Positions 23,753-35,206 of a stretch of 64,000 nt of DNA are shown here, piece after piece. The number at the start of each line of letters is the position of its first letter. Position 1 is the first letter of the stretch. Origin of the DNA: Blumeriella jaapii. Lineage: Eukaryota > Ascomycota > Leotiomycetes > Helotiales > Drepanopezizaceae. The position numbers and the translations under genes were made by a program. The notes below the pieces were generated by a model that was not told the origin of the DNA, did not search any database, and worked only from the letters and a program-made list of their open reading frames with translations. The DNA is taken from positions 248,001 to 312,000 of the forward strand of contig VWND01000007.1 of assembly GCA_009599575.1 (NCBI GenBank), given 5' to 3'.

Positions 23753-24450
23753 GGGTGGCGAACTGGCGTTGTGGGCGTTGTGGGCGTTGTGGGCGTTGTG
23801 GGCGTTGGCTTGCACATAGTGCGGTTATCTTCTAAGTACAGCATCACGGCAATCTATAATGATAATGCTTTATGTCCAAACCTTCCTTCTCCTGTCCGCG
23901 CAAACACCGTCTCAGACCTCCTCTTCCGATAGTGAAATACCTACTGATGTGTATCTATATCCATGACTTCCAGCAGATCTTTTATGACACGTGCAACGCA
24001 AACAACCACAAAGTGGCCTAGGTAGCCAAGGCTGGTTTACGCAACAGGCCATGCGCAGCCACTGAATTCTCCACCAGGTAGCCAGCGTCAGGGTCACGAG
24101 ACGCACTAGGTAGGTGATGAGTAGGGCTTGGGTAATATGGAAGGAAGTTGGCTCTATTTTGAGATCTGGTGTTTTGTTCACCAAAGCCTGTTTTGTCGGG
24201 ATATCCATTTTATTTTCATTGCTTTTTTTAAAAAACCGGATAATGTGTACACAGGAAACGCAACCGGGTACGGCCAGGTCAAGTATTTGGATTCAGCGTC
24301 TGGAACGCCAGTGGGAATAAGAACCATGAAAGATCGTGGATCTAGTGCTGTCTTTGTCCACCATGGATTTCTCGTCCTTTGCATTGATCCAGCCTGCTTC
24401 CTTGTCATACATAGCTCGTTCCAAGAAGCCCCCTGTGCCGCTGGGCAGAA
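23753..24450. other. Convergent intergenic region with 9-bp tandem repeat
   Basis: 3' flanks of MRS6 (+) and the hexose transporter (-). It begins with a perfect nonanucleotide array and has no supported gene. Confidence 0.6.
23766..23806. repeat. (GGCGTTGTG)n tandem repeat
   Basis: Four and a half perfect copies of a 9-base unit, starting 13 bases after the MRS6 stop codon, so it would lie in the 3' UTR. Confidence 0.9.
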
Positions 24451-26546
24451 TCATTCGGCAATACCGCCCTCGCTGGTTGTATTTGGGCCTAAAAAGAGTC
24501 AGCATCTCGAGGACAAATAATACCAAACCATCAAGACTACTCACCAGAAGCAGTCTCCTTAACCCGTGCGTCCTCGCTAGCCTCTAGATCCGGCCCTGCC
24601 CCAGCGGCCTTCGCCCGCACCAGTTTCTCCGTGGTGAGAAGCTGATCGGGTGGTGGAACGACCCATTTCGAACTCTTCTTCGGGTCTACATGCATGATGT
24701 ACATCGTGTCGATTTCCTCCAACGTGCGACCTAAGGGGTCAGTACAAACGTTTTTCTACCTTTGGGGGGGGGGCAGGAAGCTGGACTCGACATACCTTGA
24801 CCTTCGATAACGAAGAAGTACACAGTTCCGGCTGCGAGGAACAGACAGCTAGCGAAGATGTACCCGTAGCGAAAGTCGATGTCGCCGACGATGAAAGGGG
24901 TGAAGAATCCCAGGAGGAAGTTCCAAAGCCAGTTAGAGGCCGTGGCGAGCGCCATGGCGTTCTACATGACAGGCAAGTCAGCACACGTCCTGCAAAAACG
25001 TTTGAGAAACATTCGGCAATGTCTTTAGATAGTCATGGAGTGGAGAATGTACCGAGCGATATCTGGATGGGTACAACTCTGCAACGATGGTCCACACGAT
25101 AGGACCCCAGGTCGTGGCGTAGCCGAGGATGAACAGACACGCGAACACAACCAGAGCTTTTCCAGCATGTGGGGTGTTCTCGGGCACATCGAGATCGAGT
25201 GCGAAATGGCCAACGGAAGCGAAAATCATGAAACAGACAAACATCCATGCAGCGCCGTAGATAAGTGATTTCCTACGTCCGAAATGTTCGACGATGTAAA
25301 GACCGAGGAAGGTAGAGCCGAAGTTCACACCACCGAGAATCATCTGCGTGACGAATGAGTTGTTGATCCCGGTTGATTTGAAAATGATGGTCCCGTAATA
25401 GAAGAAGTAATTGGCGCCAGTGAGTTGCTGCAACATCTGCAGTACCACGCCAAGCGTGATACGATATGGCATTCTCGGGCCAGTGAACATATCGAAGTAA
25501 GTTGTCGTCGCGGCAACCAGTACTTCCTCATCATGCTTAACCTTGATCTCCTCTATTTCTTCCATGACAATTCGGTGGGTATCCGAAACTCCATAGAGCT
25601 TGGTCATCGTTCGTTTCGACTGCTCGATGCGGCCACGACGGTAATCGTGCCGAGGAGATTCAGGGAAGAAGATGATACCGAAGCCGAGGATCAAGACCCA
25701 GAGGAAAGATATGCCCATAGGAATTCTCCAAGCTCCTGTGTTGTTGCGCTTCTCGGTGCCGAAGTTGATGCAGTTCGCGACTAATATGCCAAGAGTTATG
25801 AATAGTTGATAGGTACTAAGAGCAGTCAGCTTAGCGTAGTCATATCAAAGAACTGCGAAGATGTACCTGATGAGAGCACCACGAATCTGGCGAGGAGCGC
25901 TCTCTCCTTGGTACAAGGGAACAAGAAGTGAGAGGGCACCAACGCCTAGTCCAGCAATCCACCTACCGACCACGACTGCCATCTATCAGCATTGTCTTTT
26001 GTAAAGTAAACAACTTATCGCTTACTTTGGTACCATTTATGGTCACCCGCACTCATCTGGACAATCAATCCGACGTGGAGAACCATACACCACGAGAAGA
26101 TACTCCACTTTCGCCCAATCCAATCCGCCACCGGACCTCCGATGAGGGCACCCATGAGCGTACCAATAGACAGCTTCGAACAATAAGAACCATAAGCCAG
26201 GTAGAGGACTATCCAACGGACTACTCACCAGCGCAACAATCAGGCCTGAGCGGACATTGGTGAAGTGGTATCCACTCCCATCATGGTTTCTCTGGCCAAA
26301 ACGTTCTTGAAAGTCTTTCATCCCCAAGAACCCAGAGATCTGTCCAGTATCGTAACCGAAGATGAAGCCTCCCATCGACACAAACACGCCCATGATGAAT
26401 GAATGTACCGTGAGAACAGGTACCGGGGAGTTATCGTAGGGGCCCGTATAAGCCTGCTTCCCGGGATGCGAGTGTTCTTTAGCAGAGAGAGCTCGATTGC
26501 TCCCTCTGAATGGCAGCTTGGGCCTGACCTTAAAAAACTTGCCCAT
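24451..26546 (-). CDS. MFS hexose (glucose) transporter
   Basis: Plasma-membrane sugar:H+ or facilitative hexose carrier of the major facilitator superfamily, 12 membrane helices, 575 residues in this model. Seven exons: 26546-26229, 26173-26026, 25975-25867, 25815-25053, 24961-24796, 24730-24545 and 24488-24451. All phases agree. Family signatures are visible: [16 protein letters not shown] in TM1, DWIGRKWS (loop 2-3), [12 protein letters not shown] (TM4), [12 protein letters not shown] (after TM6), [13 protein letters not shown] (TM7) and YPSRYRS near TM10. The last intron (56 bp) is optional in principle: without it the frame stops at the TAG within the donor (24537-24539), giving 565 residues and a different tail. 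The reading frame is also open for more than 100 codons upstream; an in-frame ATG would add 71 residues, but the ATG used gives the usual family N terminus. Confidence 0.9.
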
Positions 26547-27428
26547 GATGATATACAAGAAGTCGATGGCTGTAGAGCGCCTGTACATGGAGCGTGAGAG
26601 CTCGGCCAACAGGGGCGATGGAGGGTTATAAGCGTTCAGTGCGGCAGCAGCCTTGTCAGCACCATGTACATTGCTTGGACGATTGACGGGCACAAGACCT
26701 GCCAATTCCCGCTCGTTCTGGCTAGGGTTGGTTGGTGGTCGCCAAGAACGCTCTTTCATTGGGCTGAGAATTGGTACTTCGAAGTCATATATCCCCAGAC
26801 GACCTTTCGCGTGCCCCAGCTTCTCATAATACCATTGTTGAACGTCCGTTCTGCCGACATTCAAAGGGACTGGTTGGTCCGGAATTTAAGGTGACTCATC
26901 CTGAATGATGGAAGGGTGGAAGGTTCAACTATCTGCGGCGAGTTGAGTGGTGGACGCGACCTGCTTAGAAGGAGAGGCATTGTCGAATAGGAGGGTCTTT
27001 GGTGATGGTTCGAAGCCGCATCTTGTGGGATGAAGAATCAGTCTACTCCGAGTCCTATGAAACTTGGGAATGATCCAGTCGGAGATTGACGTTTCTAAGA
27101 TGTTGCTGAAAATGCTCAGTGGCGATCTTGTTTAGCAATCGTAGTCGCACAGTAGAGGCCGAGCACGCTGGATGCTCGCAACCCCCCCCTCACCCCCCCA
27201 ACATGAATAATGTGATAGATTTTAATTCAATCCTGCTCCCACATTCGATTGGCTGGGTATCTACTACTCATACCAGCAAAAGCAAATTCCAACGTAATAC
27301 TTTTTGCTTATTAAAAACTCTCCTCATTTGCACGAGGAGCTGCGCACTCAGTCTCCATGATCACATTCAGAGGCCTTGACTGCACTGTTATTTGATTTGG
27401 CCTGATAGGCTCAGAACTCAGCAGCTCT
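26547..27428. other. Promoter of the hexose transporter and 3' flank of MED13
   Basis: An in-frame open extension of the transporter covers 26547 to about 26864. Beyond that the DNA is AT-rich from 27190 and contains short C runs (27181-27200). No separate gene supported. Confidence 0.45.
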
Positions 27429-30400
27429 TCACATCAACATGTACAAAGCTTTCACTGCTTTCTCCACTGCAGCTATGTGCCAAGGTCTTACATCTTTGAC
27501 CGCATCAACCACCCCTCTCGCGCGAGCAATGGTTCCGAGACCCCTGTAGTATCCTAAAATTTCTCGCAGGAGTGATTCATGAAATGTGCGTGGATTTCCA
27601 ACCACTTCACTATGCAAGATGTTAACCTCCATGATGACTGGAGGATCATCACTATTTAACCCTCCGCGTTTTAGGAGATAGCCACTGATGAGTGCTGGGT
27701 TGATTTCCATCAATGAATTCGAGTTATTCAAGCGATGAGAGAGAACAGCTCCCCAGCTCTGATCGGTGTGGTCAACTAGCCTTGCGTCGCTGTCAGGTTC
27801 AACTGAGGGTTCAACGGGAGTCGTAGCATTTGGGCCACCACGTATCGGCGTCGTTGAGTTGTCTGGCGAGCCAGTTGTTGACTGCAGAGCCTGAGGAGTA
27901 GAGACTGGAGTGATGACCGATTGTGGTGTGGTGCTATTTGGTGCCAGAGTGACAGATGGTGGTAGAAGTCGTAATGAGGGATCTGTTTGTACCATCACTA
28001 GTGTCAGGCTGACTTGGGCGGTCGACTCATTCGCTGCAAGGGCTGTCCAGCAGTCTAGCTCAGAAGCATCCATCACTCCAACTCTTGCAATAACGACCCG
28101 CCAGTGAATCTTCTTGGCTGATATGACTTGTAGTGTGGTCTCCCAGATTTCATTGGCAACATCCATGAATGGCATCGAGAGAGATTCATGTGCTCTCCCT
28201 AGACAATACGAGGCCGTCATCTGCCTAGTCCCTCTGTTGTCCGTCCAAGCGGCAGTGATCCATCTGTCGTCAATGCTCTGAGCATAAGCAACATGGAGGC
28301 AGGTGTTCTCCTGGAGCAAAGATGCCGAGGGTTGGGCATTAAGCTTGAACTCTATGTTCCGAGGCAATGGTTGCTCTAACATGATGGCAGGAGATGATGA
28401 TGTAGATGTAAAGTCCATGCACCGATCGTATACTTCCATCGAAAGCTGAAAGTACTTAATCGGAAGAGGAACGGTCACAGAGGTTGGCGATGCGATAAAA
28501 TCCAATGGGACCAGTTGAAGCACCAGCTCATTGGTGAGATGAGCTCGTCTTTCGGAGAACGCCTTCCGGTAGAGGTTGAAAAGATGCTGAAACGCACAAC
28601 ATATGTGTATTAAAGGTACACTGTTGTCCATTGGATAGATAAAGTAAACCACAAAATTCTTGTTTTCGACAGGCAGAGACGCTAAATTCCTGCTTAGCCG
28701 AGCAGCAGTCTCCTTAAGTGCAGTTAAGTGTTGCATTCTGTTCTGTGATGTCAAGTCTACGGTGTAAGCCTGCAAACCATTGGGTATTTCCTTCGACACA
28801 AGCCTATCATGACTGCCAAACCTCGATGACTCATAAACGCTTTTCATCTGGTCGAGGAACGTGTTGGCATTCACAGTTAGGCCATCGAAATTTGGACATA
28901 CACAAACAGCATCGATGTCTTTGGTACCCCTGGAGGGTCCTAAACCCAGATTCTCCCAGAATGGCACGGCGGGAGGTAGAATGGACAGCCTTGAGTATGA
29001 TCGGCGGACCTCGAGTTGTGGAGGAGGTATGAGAAATATGTTGTTCTGCCTGGGGTCTAAATTCGTTGGTGCCCGCGGGTGCGGCATCGGGCGTGGAGGA
29101 AGTCGAAGTGCTTGGTTCAAAGCAGGTATTCCTTGTATTTCCAAGAACGAACGCAATGTGCATGTAATTCCGTCCTTTAAACATGACTGGGTGGCTTTTG
29201 AGAGGCGATGGACGAGCTGTCTTGTGGCGCAGATTTTGTCCAGGGACGCGGCTGGCTCAGTTGCACCAGCAAGGTGAAGGGTTGCCGCAACAGCTTGATC
29301 AGCAAGGATCTGTGCACTCGCAATACGTTCCAAATCGGAGAGAATGTTGGATTCTGCAGCTGGCTCTGGGGAGGCAAAGTATTTGTGTAAAGCCCAATCT
29401 GCAGGATCTGCATCGAGGAGATGCATTTGATAGCCGCTTGTCGACCGGGGAGTGCCAACAGAAGGTTCCAATTCCATTGCGAGAGCATCGAATGTCGAAG
29501 CTATATCATCCTTGTCATCGCCCTCCCATTTTCGCTTCACCCCAAGTCTGGGGGATAACAGTGACCCACCCGTAGTATGGCTGCTGTCATCTTGCTCAGA
29601 TACTGAGCCCCCTCTACCGGTTGTCATCAGATCATCAGCTAAATCATCCATCTTCGGCTGTTTGTTGGCCTCCTTCTCACAGAATAAACGGACTATGTTA
29701 CTCATTTCGACAGTTTTTTCATCAGCTTTGCGCCTGGCTGTGAAGTAGTCGGTCTGCGGAAGCCCGGCGACAGTGCCATTGTCACGAAGTGTCGTTTGGG
29801 GAGTAAATTTGAAAGGGCCTTGGAAGCCGTACTTCTCATTCACTGATTGTATCGAGCCCTTAAAATCGATCTGATTGAACAAACTCGCACGTCTATGTTG
29901 CTTTTGCGAGTGCTGCATCATCGAATCTTGCGCCAGTCGCTGAAAAATAATCTCTTTGTTGAATGGGATATTGACAGAGGGTGGAGGCATAGACGTCATT
30001 TCCACGTCAAGATCGCTGTGGTCAGGACTCGATGCTGGCGCCGTGACATGGGTCGACTTTTCTGTCTCTGAGTCGGGTTTTTGTTCCGAAGACTGATTGA
30101 CATGGGCTATTCTAAATTCGTCGGAAGTGATAGGCTCCGAAAGTTTCGTTGCTGTATCGTTGGGCAATGTGTTTGCTGCCACTGATGTCACAACCTGAGT
30201 ATCCCGTAAGATCCCAGGTGCTGGTACAACCGTCTTGTGGCCAAATTGATCAATATCAGGCTCATCGAAGAAGTTGAAATCATCGTCTGTAATGTGTGTC
30301 CCAAACATGTCGCCACCGAGGTCGCCAAAGAGGTTATGATTGTCATTGCTGTGATCGTTATCGTTATCATTGTATGAATTTCCTGAGTTCATCGGCTCCT

Positions 30401-31936
30401 TTTGCTAGAAGATCCCCACATTTCAGTTTCAACATCCGCCGCACCGGGATTCGAAAGAATAGTCCCGTTGGTATCGTGAGCAACCAAGTAGTTATGGTTT
30501 CCCGGTGTTGACACGTTGCCATCGAAAGATGGTGTGGCTCCAACATGAGGTTGCGGTGCATCTGGTGGCGTCGGATACATTACACCCGCGTTGCTGCTTC
30601 TGCGCAAAGCAGCTGGAGAGCATGTATGAGATTGTAGAGAATGTGCTTTCATATCCGCTTGTTCTTTTGACAGTGCATCTTCCTGAGCCTGCCTGTCTTT
30701 CTGCCGCTTAGAAACAAGTGCAGCTCTTTCGTCCTTAGACACAAACCACTGTTCTGCGAATGACATAGGGTCACGACAAGGCGCGGAGCCTGATCCCCAT
30801 GCTTGACATTCTTGAGCCCTAGCGTTAGGGGTCTGGAAACACAATGTTGCTGGCCAAAGAACAATAGCCAATTCCTCCAGCATGGGTATCGCTTGGTCGT
30901 CGCCATGAGAATTTGGAAGATGGCCACCACCAACCACTTGGACGTAGAGCCAGCCGCCGGCCTCAAGCATAGTGGGATTTAGGCCCATGGTAGATAACCA
31001 TTCTAGACACTTCGATTTCCAGGACTTGGTGGTGAGGGCATCGATGCCACTAAGCCGCGAGTCAAGTTCCTCAGGTTGAGTAGCTGACAAATCATCAGGC
31101 ATAGGCTTGCCATCCGGAACACTGTAGAGTCTTGCAGCGCTTCCGCTAGGTGCCAGCCACAAAGCAGTACCTGGAATCAGTCCACGGGTAGCACCAAGGG
31201 TATTCGAAGAATGAAGCGTTGTTTGAAGACCAAGTACCGTATCGGCATGTGCCTTAATGATGAGGACCCCCAGTGAAGTAAGACTGACATCCAAAATAGC
31301 AAGCTCGAGACTATTTTCCACTTTGACACCGGGGTCCAATGACTCAGACGAGGGCAAGATCAAGGTCCTCGAGTTAAGAGGCATGAAACCATGGTCGTGG
31401 CAAAGAAAATAGACAAGCGAGCTAAGTACTGACGATACGAAAAACTCATTTATGTTCTTCAAGGAGGCTGAGGACTCCCCCTTCACTCCAGGAGAGGTCA
31501 TCAATGGCTCTTGCGTCAAGCCGAGATTGGAATTTGTCTGGGCAGACCTCGCATTAAGAGCTTGCGCGTTCCGGAGTGCACTCTCTAGCGATGAAGAAGA
31601 TGGCGAAGAGCTCGCACTGAGCGTAGCTATAGAATTTGAGGCTTGCTTGCTTCTGACAAGACTGGCTGGCTCGTATGTCCCTTGGTCTTTTTGGAGAAGC
31701 TCAAAACCTTGCACTTCAACAGCATAACGGTCAACTTGCTTTGTCGGGGATCCAGTATTTTCAGCAGTCTGGAACACCCAAATGCCTTCGCGACGAGAGT
31801 CATAATGTACCAATTTTCCCTCTTGGCGCCATCCTCTCTCGATTCTCTGGAGATGTGTTCTGGCAGGACCGATGGAGACCGTTCGTAATTCAAAGTATTC
31901 GTAGCCTATAGATGCGAAATTGTTCTTGGAAGACAT
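27429..31936 (-). CDS. MED13: Mediator complex subunit 13 (kinase module), with a frame break
   Basis: MED13/SRB9/SSN2 links the CDK8 kinase module to core Mediator and helps repress or tune RNA polymerase II transcription in the nucleus. Two long open frames abut: 31936-30389 (515 residues) and 30392-27429 (987 residues). The first has the MED13 N terminus (ELRTVSIGP..., GIWVFQTAE); the second starts Asn/Asp-rich, then DLGGDMFGTHITDDDFNFFDEPD, the conserved mid-protein acidic block, and ends with the PIWI-like C-terminal module (LVPLDFIASP, WITAAWTDNRGT). Total length of about 1,500 is normal for filamentous fungi. The frames overlap by four bases (ATGA), and switching is only possible between about 30391 and 30407, which contains a run of four T (30400-30403; A on the coding strand). 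A one-base homopolymer error is the simplest explanation. A short intron ending TTCTAG is the alternative, but no good donor is present. Confidence 0.88.
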
Positions 31937-32548
31937 TCAGTACATGAAGGAAATCAGTGAATTACGGGGACCTACACATGATATTACGTTCGAAGGGCAG
32001 TCGCTGAACTCCATCGTACTGTTCAATCATGAATGCTGTCTGAAGCGACCCCTTTTGACCAAACCAGAGCCGAGTATGTACACTGGTCTAGACTGGTGCA
32101 TTCAAATTCCGTCCCTCGAGAATGTTCAACAAACAGTCTGTATCAGATCTGACTATCGAGAAGGCGGATCTGACGTAGGATTTGCAAGGCTCCATCTCAA
32201 CCAGCAAACTTGGTAGGCTAGAGCAATCGTTGCAAAGCAGATCGTGGATAGTTGCGCAGATCGAGTTGGCCAAGGAAAATGACCGAAAATAAGGGTACTG
32301 AATTGTGACTTTGGGATGCCTTCACAGTCGTCTGTTGTCCATCGTCCGTCTTCTTCGTCGTCGGCGGTTGGTGAGGCTGAGAGCATGGGAAGAGCGGCGC
32401 TTGAGGTTGAGGCTCGGCGCGGGTCCTCTTCGGGTGGCTGAGAAGTGGCTTGGCAGACGTGGGGCGTGAGCGGCCGCGTTTGAGAATTCAAAGATTCCTC
32501 AACTTTTTTTCTTCGCAGCGCGACCTGACAGACCCGCAATATGCGATC
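31937..32548. promoter_or_regulatory. Bidirectional promoter between MED13 and ENP2
   Basis: 612 bases separate the divergent starts of MED13 (-) and ENP2 (+). No ORF is supported. The ENP2 side is pyrimidine-rich (CAACTTTTTTTCTTCGCAG shortly before its ATG). No specific factor site is claimed. Confidence 0.5.
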
Positions 32549-34468
32549 ATGAAGCTCACCAATTCCAACGAGGTGCAGGTGTATACCATATCTGGCGCAT
32601 CCACTGCACGGCCTTTACCTGAATGGCTCGCCCGCCAAAGGAAGCGCAGCTTGAAAAATGACCCGGAATACGCAAATCGAGTCGAACTTCTGCAGGACTT
32701 CGAATTCGAGGAGTCCAGCGTATGTGTCAGAGTCAGCGACGATGGGGAATGGGTGATGAGTACGGGCACATACAAACCCCAGATTCATACACACTATCTT
32801 CCCAATCTGGCGCTCCAATTTTCCCGCCATACAACAACTTTGAATCACTCCTTCATCCTCTTGTCCTCCGACTACTCGAAATCCCTGCATCTGCAGATTG
32901 ACAGAAGACTCGAATTTCACACCCCGGGCGCCTGTCATTACCAGACTCGACTTCCTAGATACGGACGCGATCTCATCTACGACAGTCATTCCGCGGAGGC
33001 TTTGGTGCCTGCGGTGGGTGTAAACGCCGAGGGCAGCGGGGAAGTATACCGTCTTAACCTCGAGGTTGGAAGATACATGAAGCCTTACCAGGTCGACGTC
33101 GGCGGTGATGATATGACCACTTCTGGAGGCGGAGCATTGCAAGGAGGAATTCATGTTGGAAGTGTGAATGCTGCTGCCATCGCACAGGATAGTCACAATT
33201 TGCTTGCCTTTGGGACCTCGATCGGCACAGTGGAATTCTGGGATCCGAGATCCAAGGGTAGAGTTGGCATTCTTGCCGGACAAGAAGGAGAGGTCACTGC
33301 TCTTGATTTCAGTCGGACTGGTGAGTCACTAGCGACGGGAACTTCTGAAGGTCTGGTGCAACTCTTCGATCTGCGCAAACCAGTGCCACTGCTACGCAAG
33401 GACCAGGGATACGGATATCCAATCAAGACTTTGATGCACATGGCTACATCATCCCAGGAGAAGAAGATTCTGTCTGCAGACAAACGCATCATCAAGCTGT
33501 GGAACGAAGCAGATGGGAAGGCGTGGACATCGGTCGAGCCAGCAGTTGATATAAACTCCGTTGCATGGTGTAAGGATAGTGGCATGATTCTGACGGCAAA
33601 TGAAGGAAAACAACAACACGCATTCTTCATTCCTCAACTTGGCCCAGCCCCGAAGTGGTGTAGCTTTTTGGACAACATGGTCGAGGAAATGGCAGAAGAA
33701 GCTCCAGCCGAGACTTACGACAACTACAAATTCTTGACTCTTCCTGAACTAAAGGCTATCAATCTTGGACACTTAGTTGGCACCACAAACTTGTTACGAC
33801 CATACATGCATGGATATTTTGTTGCATCGCGGCTCTACGAGGAGGCTCGGCTCATCGCTAATCCATATATCTGGGATGAAGAAAGGACCAAGAGGGTCAA
33901 GGAGAAGGTCGAGAAAGAGAGAGCGACGAGAATTAGAGGAAGCAAGAAGGTCAAGGTTAACCAGAACTTGGTCGACAAGCTACTTAAGAAACAAGAACGT
34001 AGAGAGAAGGTGGACGAGAGCATGGGCATTCTTGGAGACAGTCGATTCGGAAAGTTGTTCGAGGATGAAGAGTTTGCCGTGGATGAGAAGAGCAGAGAGT
34101 TCCAGGCACTCAACCCTAGTACGAAGGTCGGTGCAGCGGCACCTGCTCCTGCCAATAGCGATGACAGCGGAAGTGGTGATAGCGACAGCGAGGAGGACGA
34201 TCACATCATCACAAGACCTAAGCCTGAGATGCGTATATCCTCCTCTTCGTACAAGAAATCTGGACACCAACGGCAGGATAAAGCTCTCGGATCTCGAACT
34301 CAAGGTGCTGGCCGCGTTAGCAAGAGGAAAGGTGATGTGGTTGGCGAACGTTCGGTGACATTTGCACCCGCTGGAAAGAAGGACAAGGAAGAAGCGACTC
34401 CAGCACGAAAGGGAAGACGGGACCAGGGTCGAAGAAGTGCCAGCGGCAATGTATTTCGGAGATTGTGA
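32549..34468 (+). CDS. ENP2: Ribosome-biogenesis WD40 protein ENP2 / NOL10
   Basis: Nucleolar small-subunit processome factor needed for early 18S rRNA processing. Single exon, 639 residues from the ATG at 32549; the frame is open 33 codons further upstream without another suitable start. The first 30 residues (SNEVQVYTISGAST...LPEWLARQRKRSLK) are the family hallmark. A beta-propeller follows to about residue 380, with WD-like ends such as GTVEFWDPRSKGR and GLVQLFDLRKPVP. Then a Lys/Glu-rich helical stretch leads to the NUC153 domain (ILGDSRFGKLFEDEEFAVDE, about 520-540). The C terminus is acidic, then basic (SGDSDSEEDD, then KGRRDQGRRS), as expected for a nucleolar protein. Divergent to MED13. 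Confidence 0.94.
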   Translation: MKLTNSNEVQVYTISGASTARPLPEWLARQRKRSLKNDPEYANRVELLQDFEFEESSVCVRVSDDGEWVMSTGTYKPQIHTHYLPNLALQFSRHTTTLNHSFILLSSDYSKSLHLQIDRRLEFHTPGACHYQTRLPRYGRDLIYDSHSAEALVPAVGVNAEGSGEVYRLNLEVGRYMKPYQVDVGGDDMTTSGGGALQGGIHVGSVNAAAIAQDSHNLLAFGTSIGTVEFWDPRSKGRVGILAGQEGEVTALDFSRTGESLATGTSEGLVQLFDLRKPVPLLRKDQGYGYPIKTLMHMATSSQEKKILSADKRIIKLWNEADGKAWTSVEPAVDINSVAWCKDSGMILTANEGKQQHAFFIPQLGPAPKWCSFLDNMVEEMAEEAPAETYDNYKFLTLPELKAINLGHLVGTTNLLRPYMHGYFVASRLYEEARLIANPYIWDEERTKRVKEKVEKERATRIRGSKKVKVNQNLVDKLLKKQERREKVDESMGILGDSRFGKLFEDEEFAVDEKSREFQALNPSTKVGAAAPAPANSDDSGSGDSDSEEDDHIITRPKPEMRISSSSYKKSGHQRQDKALGSRTQGAGRVSKRKGDVVGERSVTFAPAGKKDKEEATPARKGRRDQGRRSASGNVFRRL

Positions 34469-34598
34469 TCATACTTCAAGCATCTGTGAACTCCAACGAC
34501 CGTGTTATCTAAGGCTCGAACTCTGATCCCTACACCAGCCGAGGAGAAACGCCAAACCCTGGAAATACAATCAACCACAATTAATGACTGTCCAGCTG

Positions 34599-35206
34599 TC
34601 ATTTGACCAAGTTTCTTGCCCACTTCGAGTGCTTCGACGGCGGCTCCGACATCTCGAATGCCATCAACTTCGGGTTTGCTTTCTCGACATCTGCATTGTT
34701 GGAACGTCTCGGAATAGGAACTTCATCTATCTTTGTCAGGCCTCTCCTGCTGTGCACGTCTTTTGGGAAAGTCGTTCTCCGAGGTGTCAAGGCCGTGGCA
34801 ACCCTTCTAGCTGACTTGCGGATACTCTGTCGGACCTGCCAGTCTCGCTTCTTGGCGAGATAGAAGAGCACTGCTGATATTGCTACAATTTTTCAATAAT
34901 CACGCCTCAAATAAAGGTAGCGGCCTGGATCTTACCTCCAATCACACACACAGCGACGGCCACAACGATGATTGCGATTATGCCACCTCTTGAGATGGCA
35001 ATGGATCCATCGACAGCGCCACTGGCTCCTGCGTTCGTGTCAACGGATGATGGCGAGGACCCCGCGTCTCCTGCGGCCGGTCCTATACATATGTCAGTTC
35101 TCACGTTCCATGGGAATAGCTATGGGAAATTGTTACCGTCACCTGGCTGCTGTGGGGGAGACGTCGCCACGGCATTGAACACGGAAGAAATGGAAGCTGC
35201 AGACAT
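34599..35206 (-). CDS. Small single-pass membrane protein, uncharacterised
   Basis: 161 residues in three exons with matching phases: 35206-35143, 35082-34936 and 34873-34599. Introns are 60 and 62 bp with GTGACG and GTAAGA donors. The order is a short Ser/Ala/Pro-rich N terminus, then one hydrophobic helix (SRGGIIAIIVVAVAVCVIGAVLFYL read across the intron, about residues 55-79), then a strongly basic juxtamembrane segment (KKRDWQVRQSIRKSARR) and a soluble tail of about 65 residues. The positive side suggests the C-terminal half is cytosolic and the short N terminus is outside or lumenal. No domain recognised. An alternative upstream frame (from about 35327) encodes a signal-like stretch, but I could not splice it in phase, so I start at the ATG at 35206. 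Convergent with ENP2. Confidence 0.55.

Noticed and set aside
26043..26546. Second gene upstream of and fused to the hexose transporter
   Set aside because: The frame runs without interruption into the transporter and has no domain of its own, so it is treated as a leader or optional N-terminal extension.
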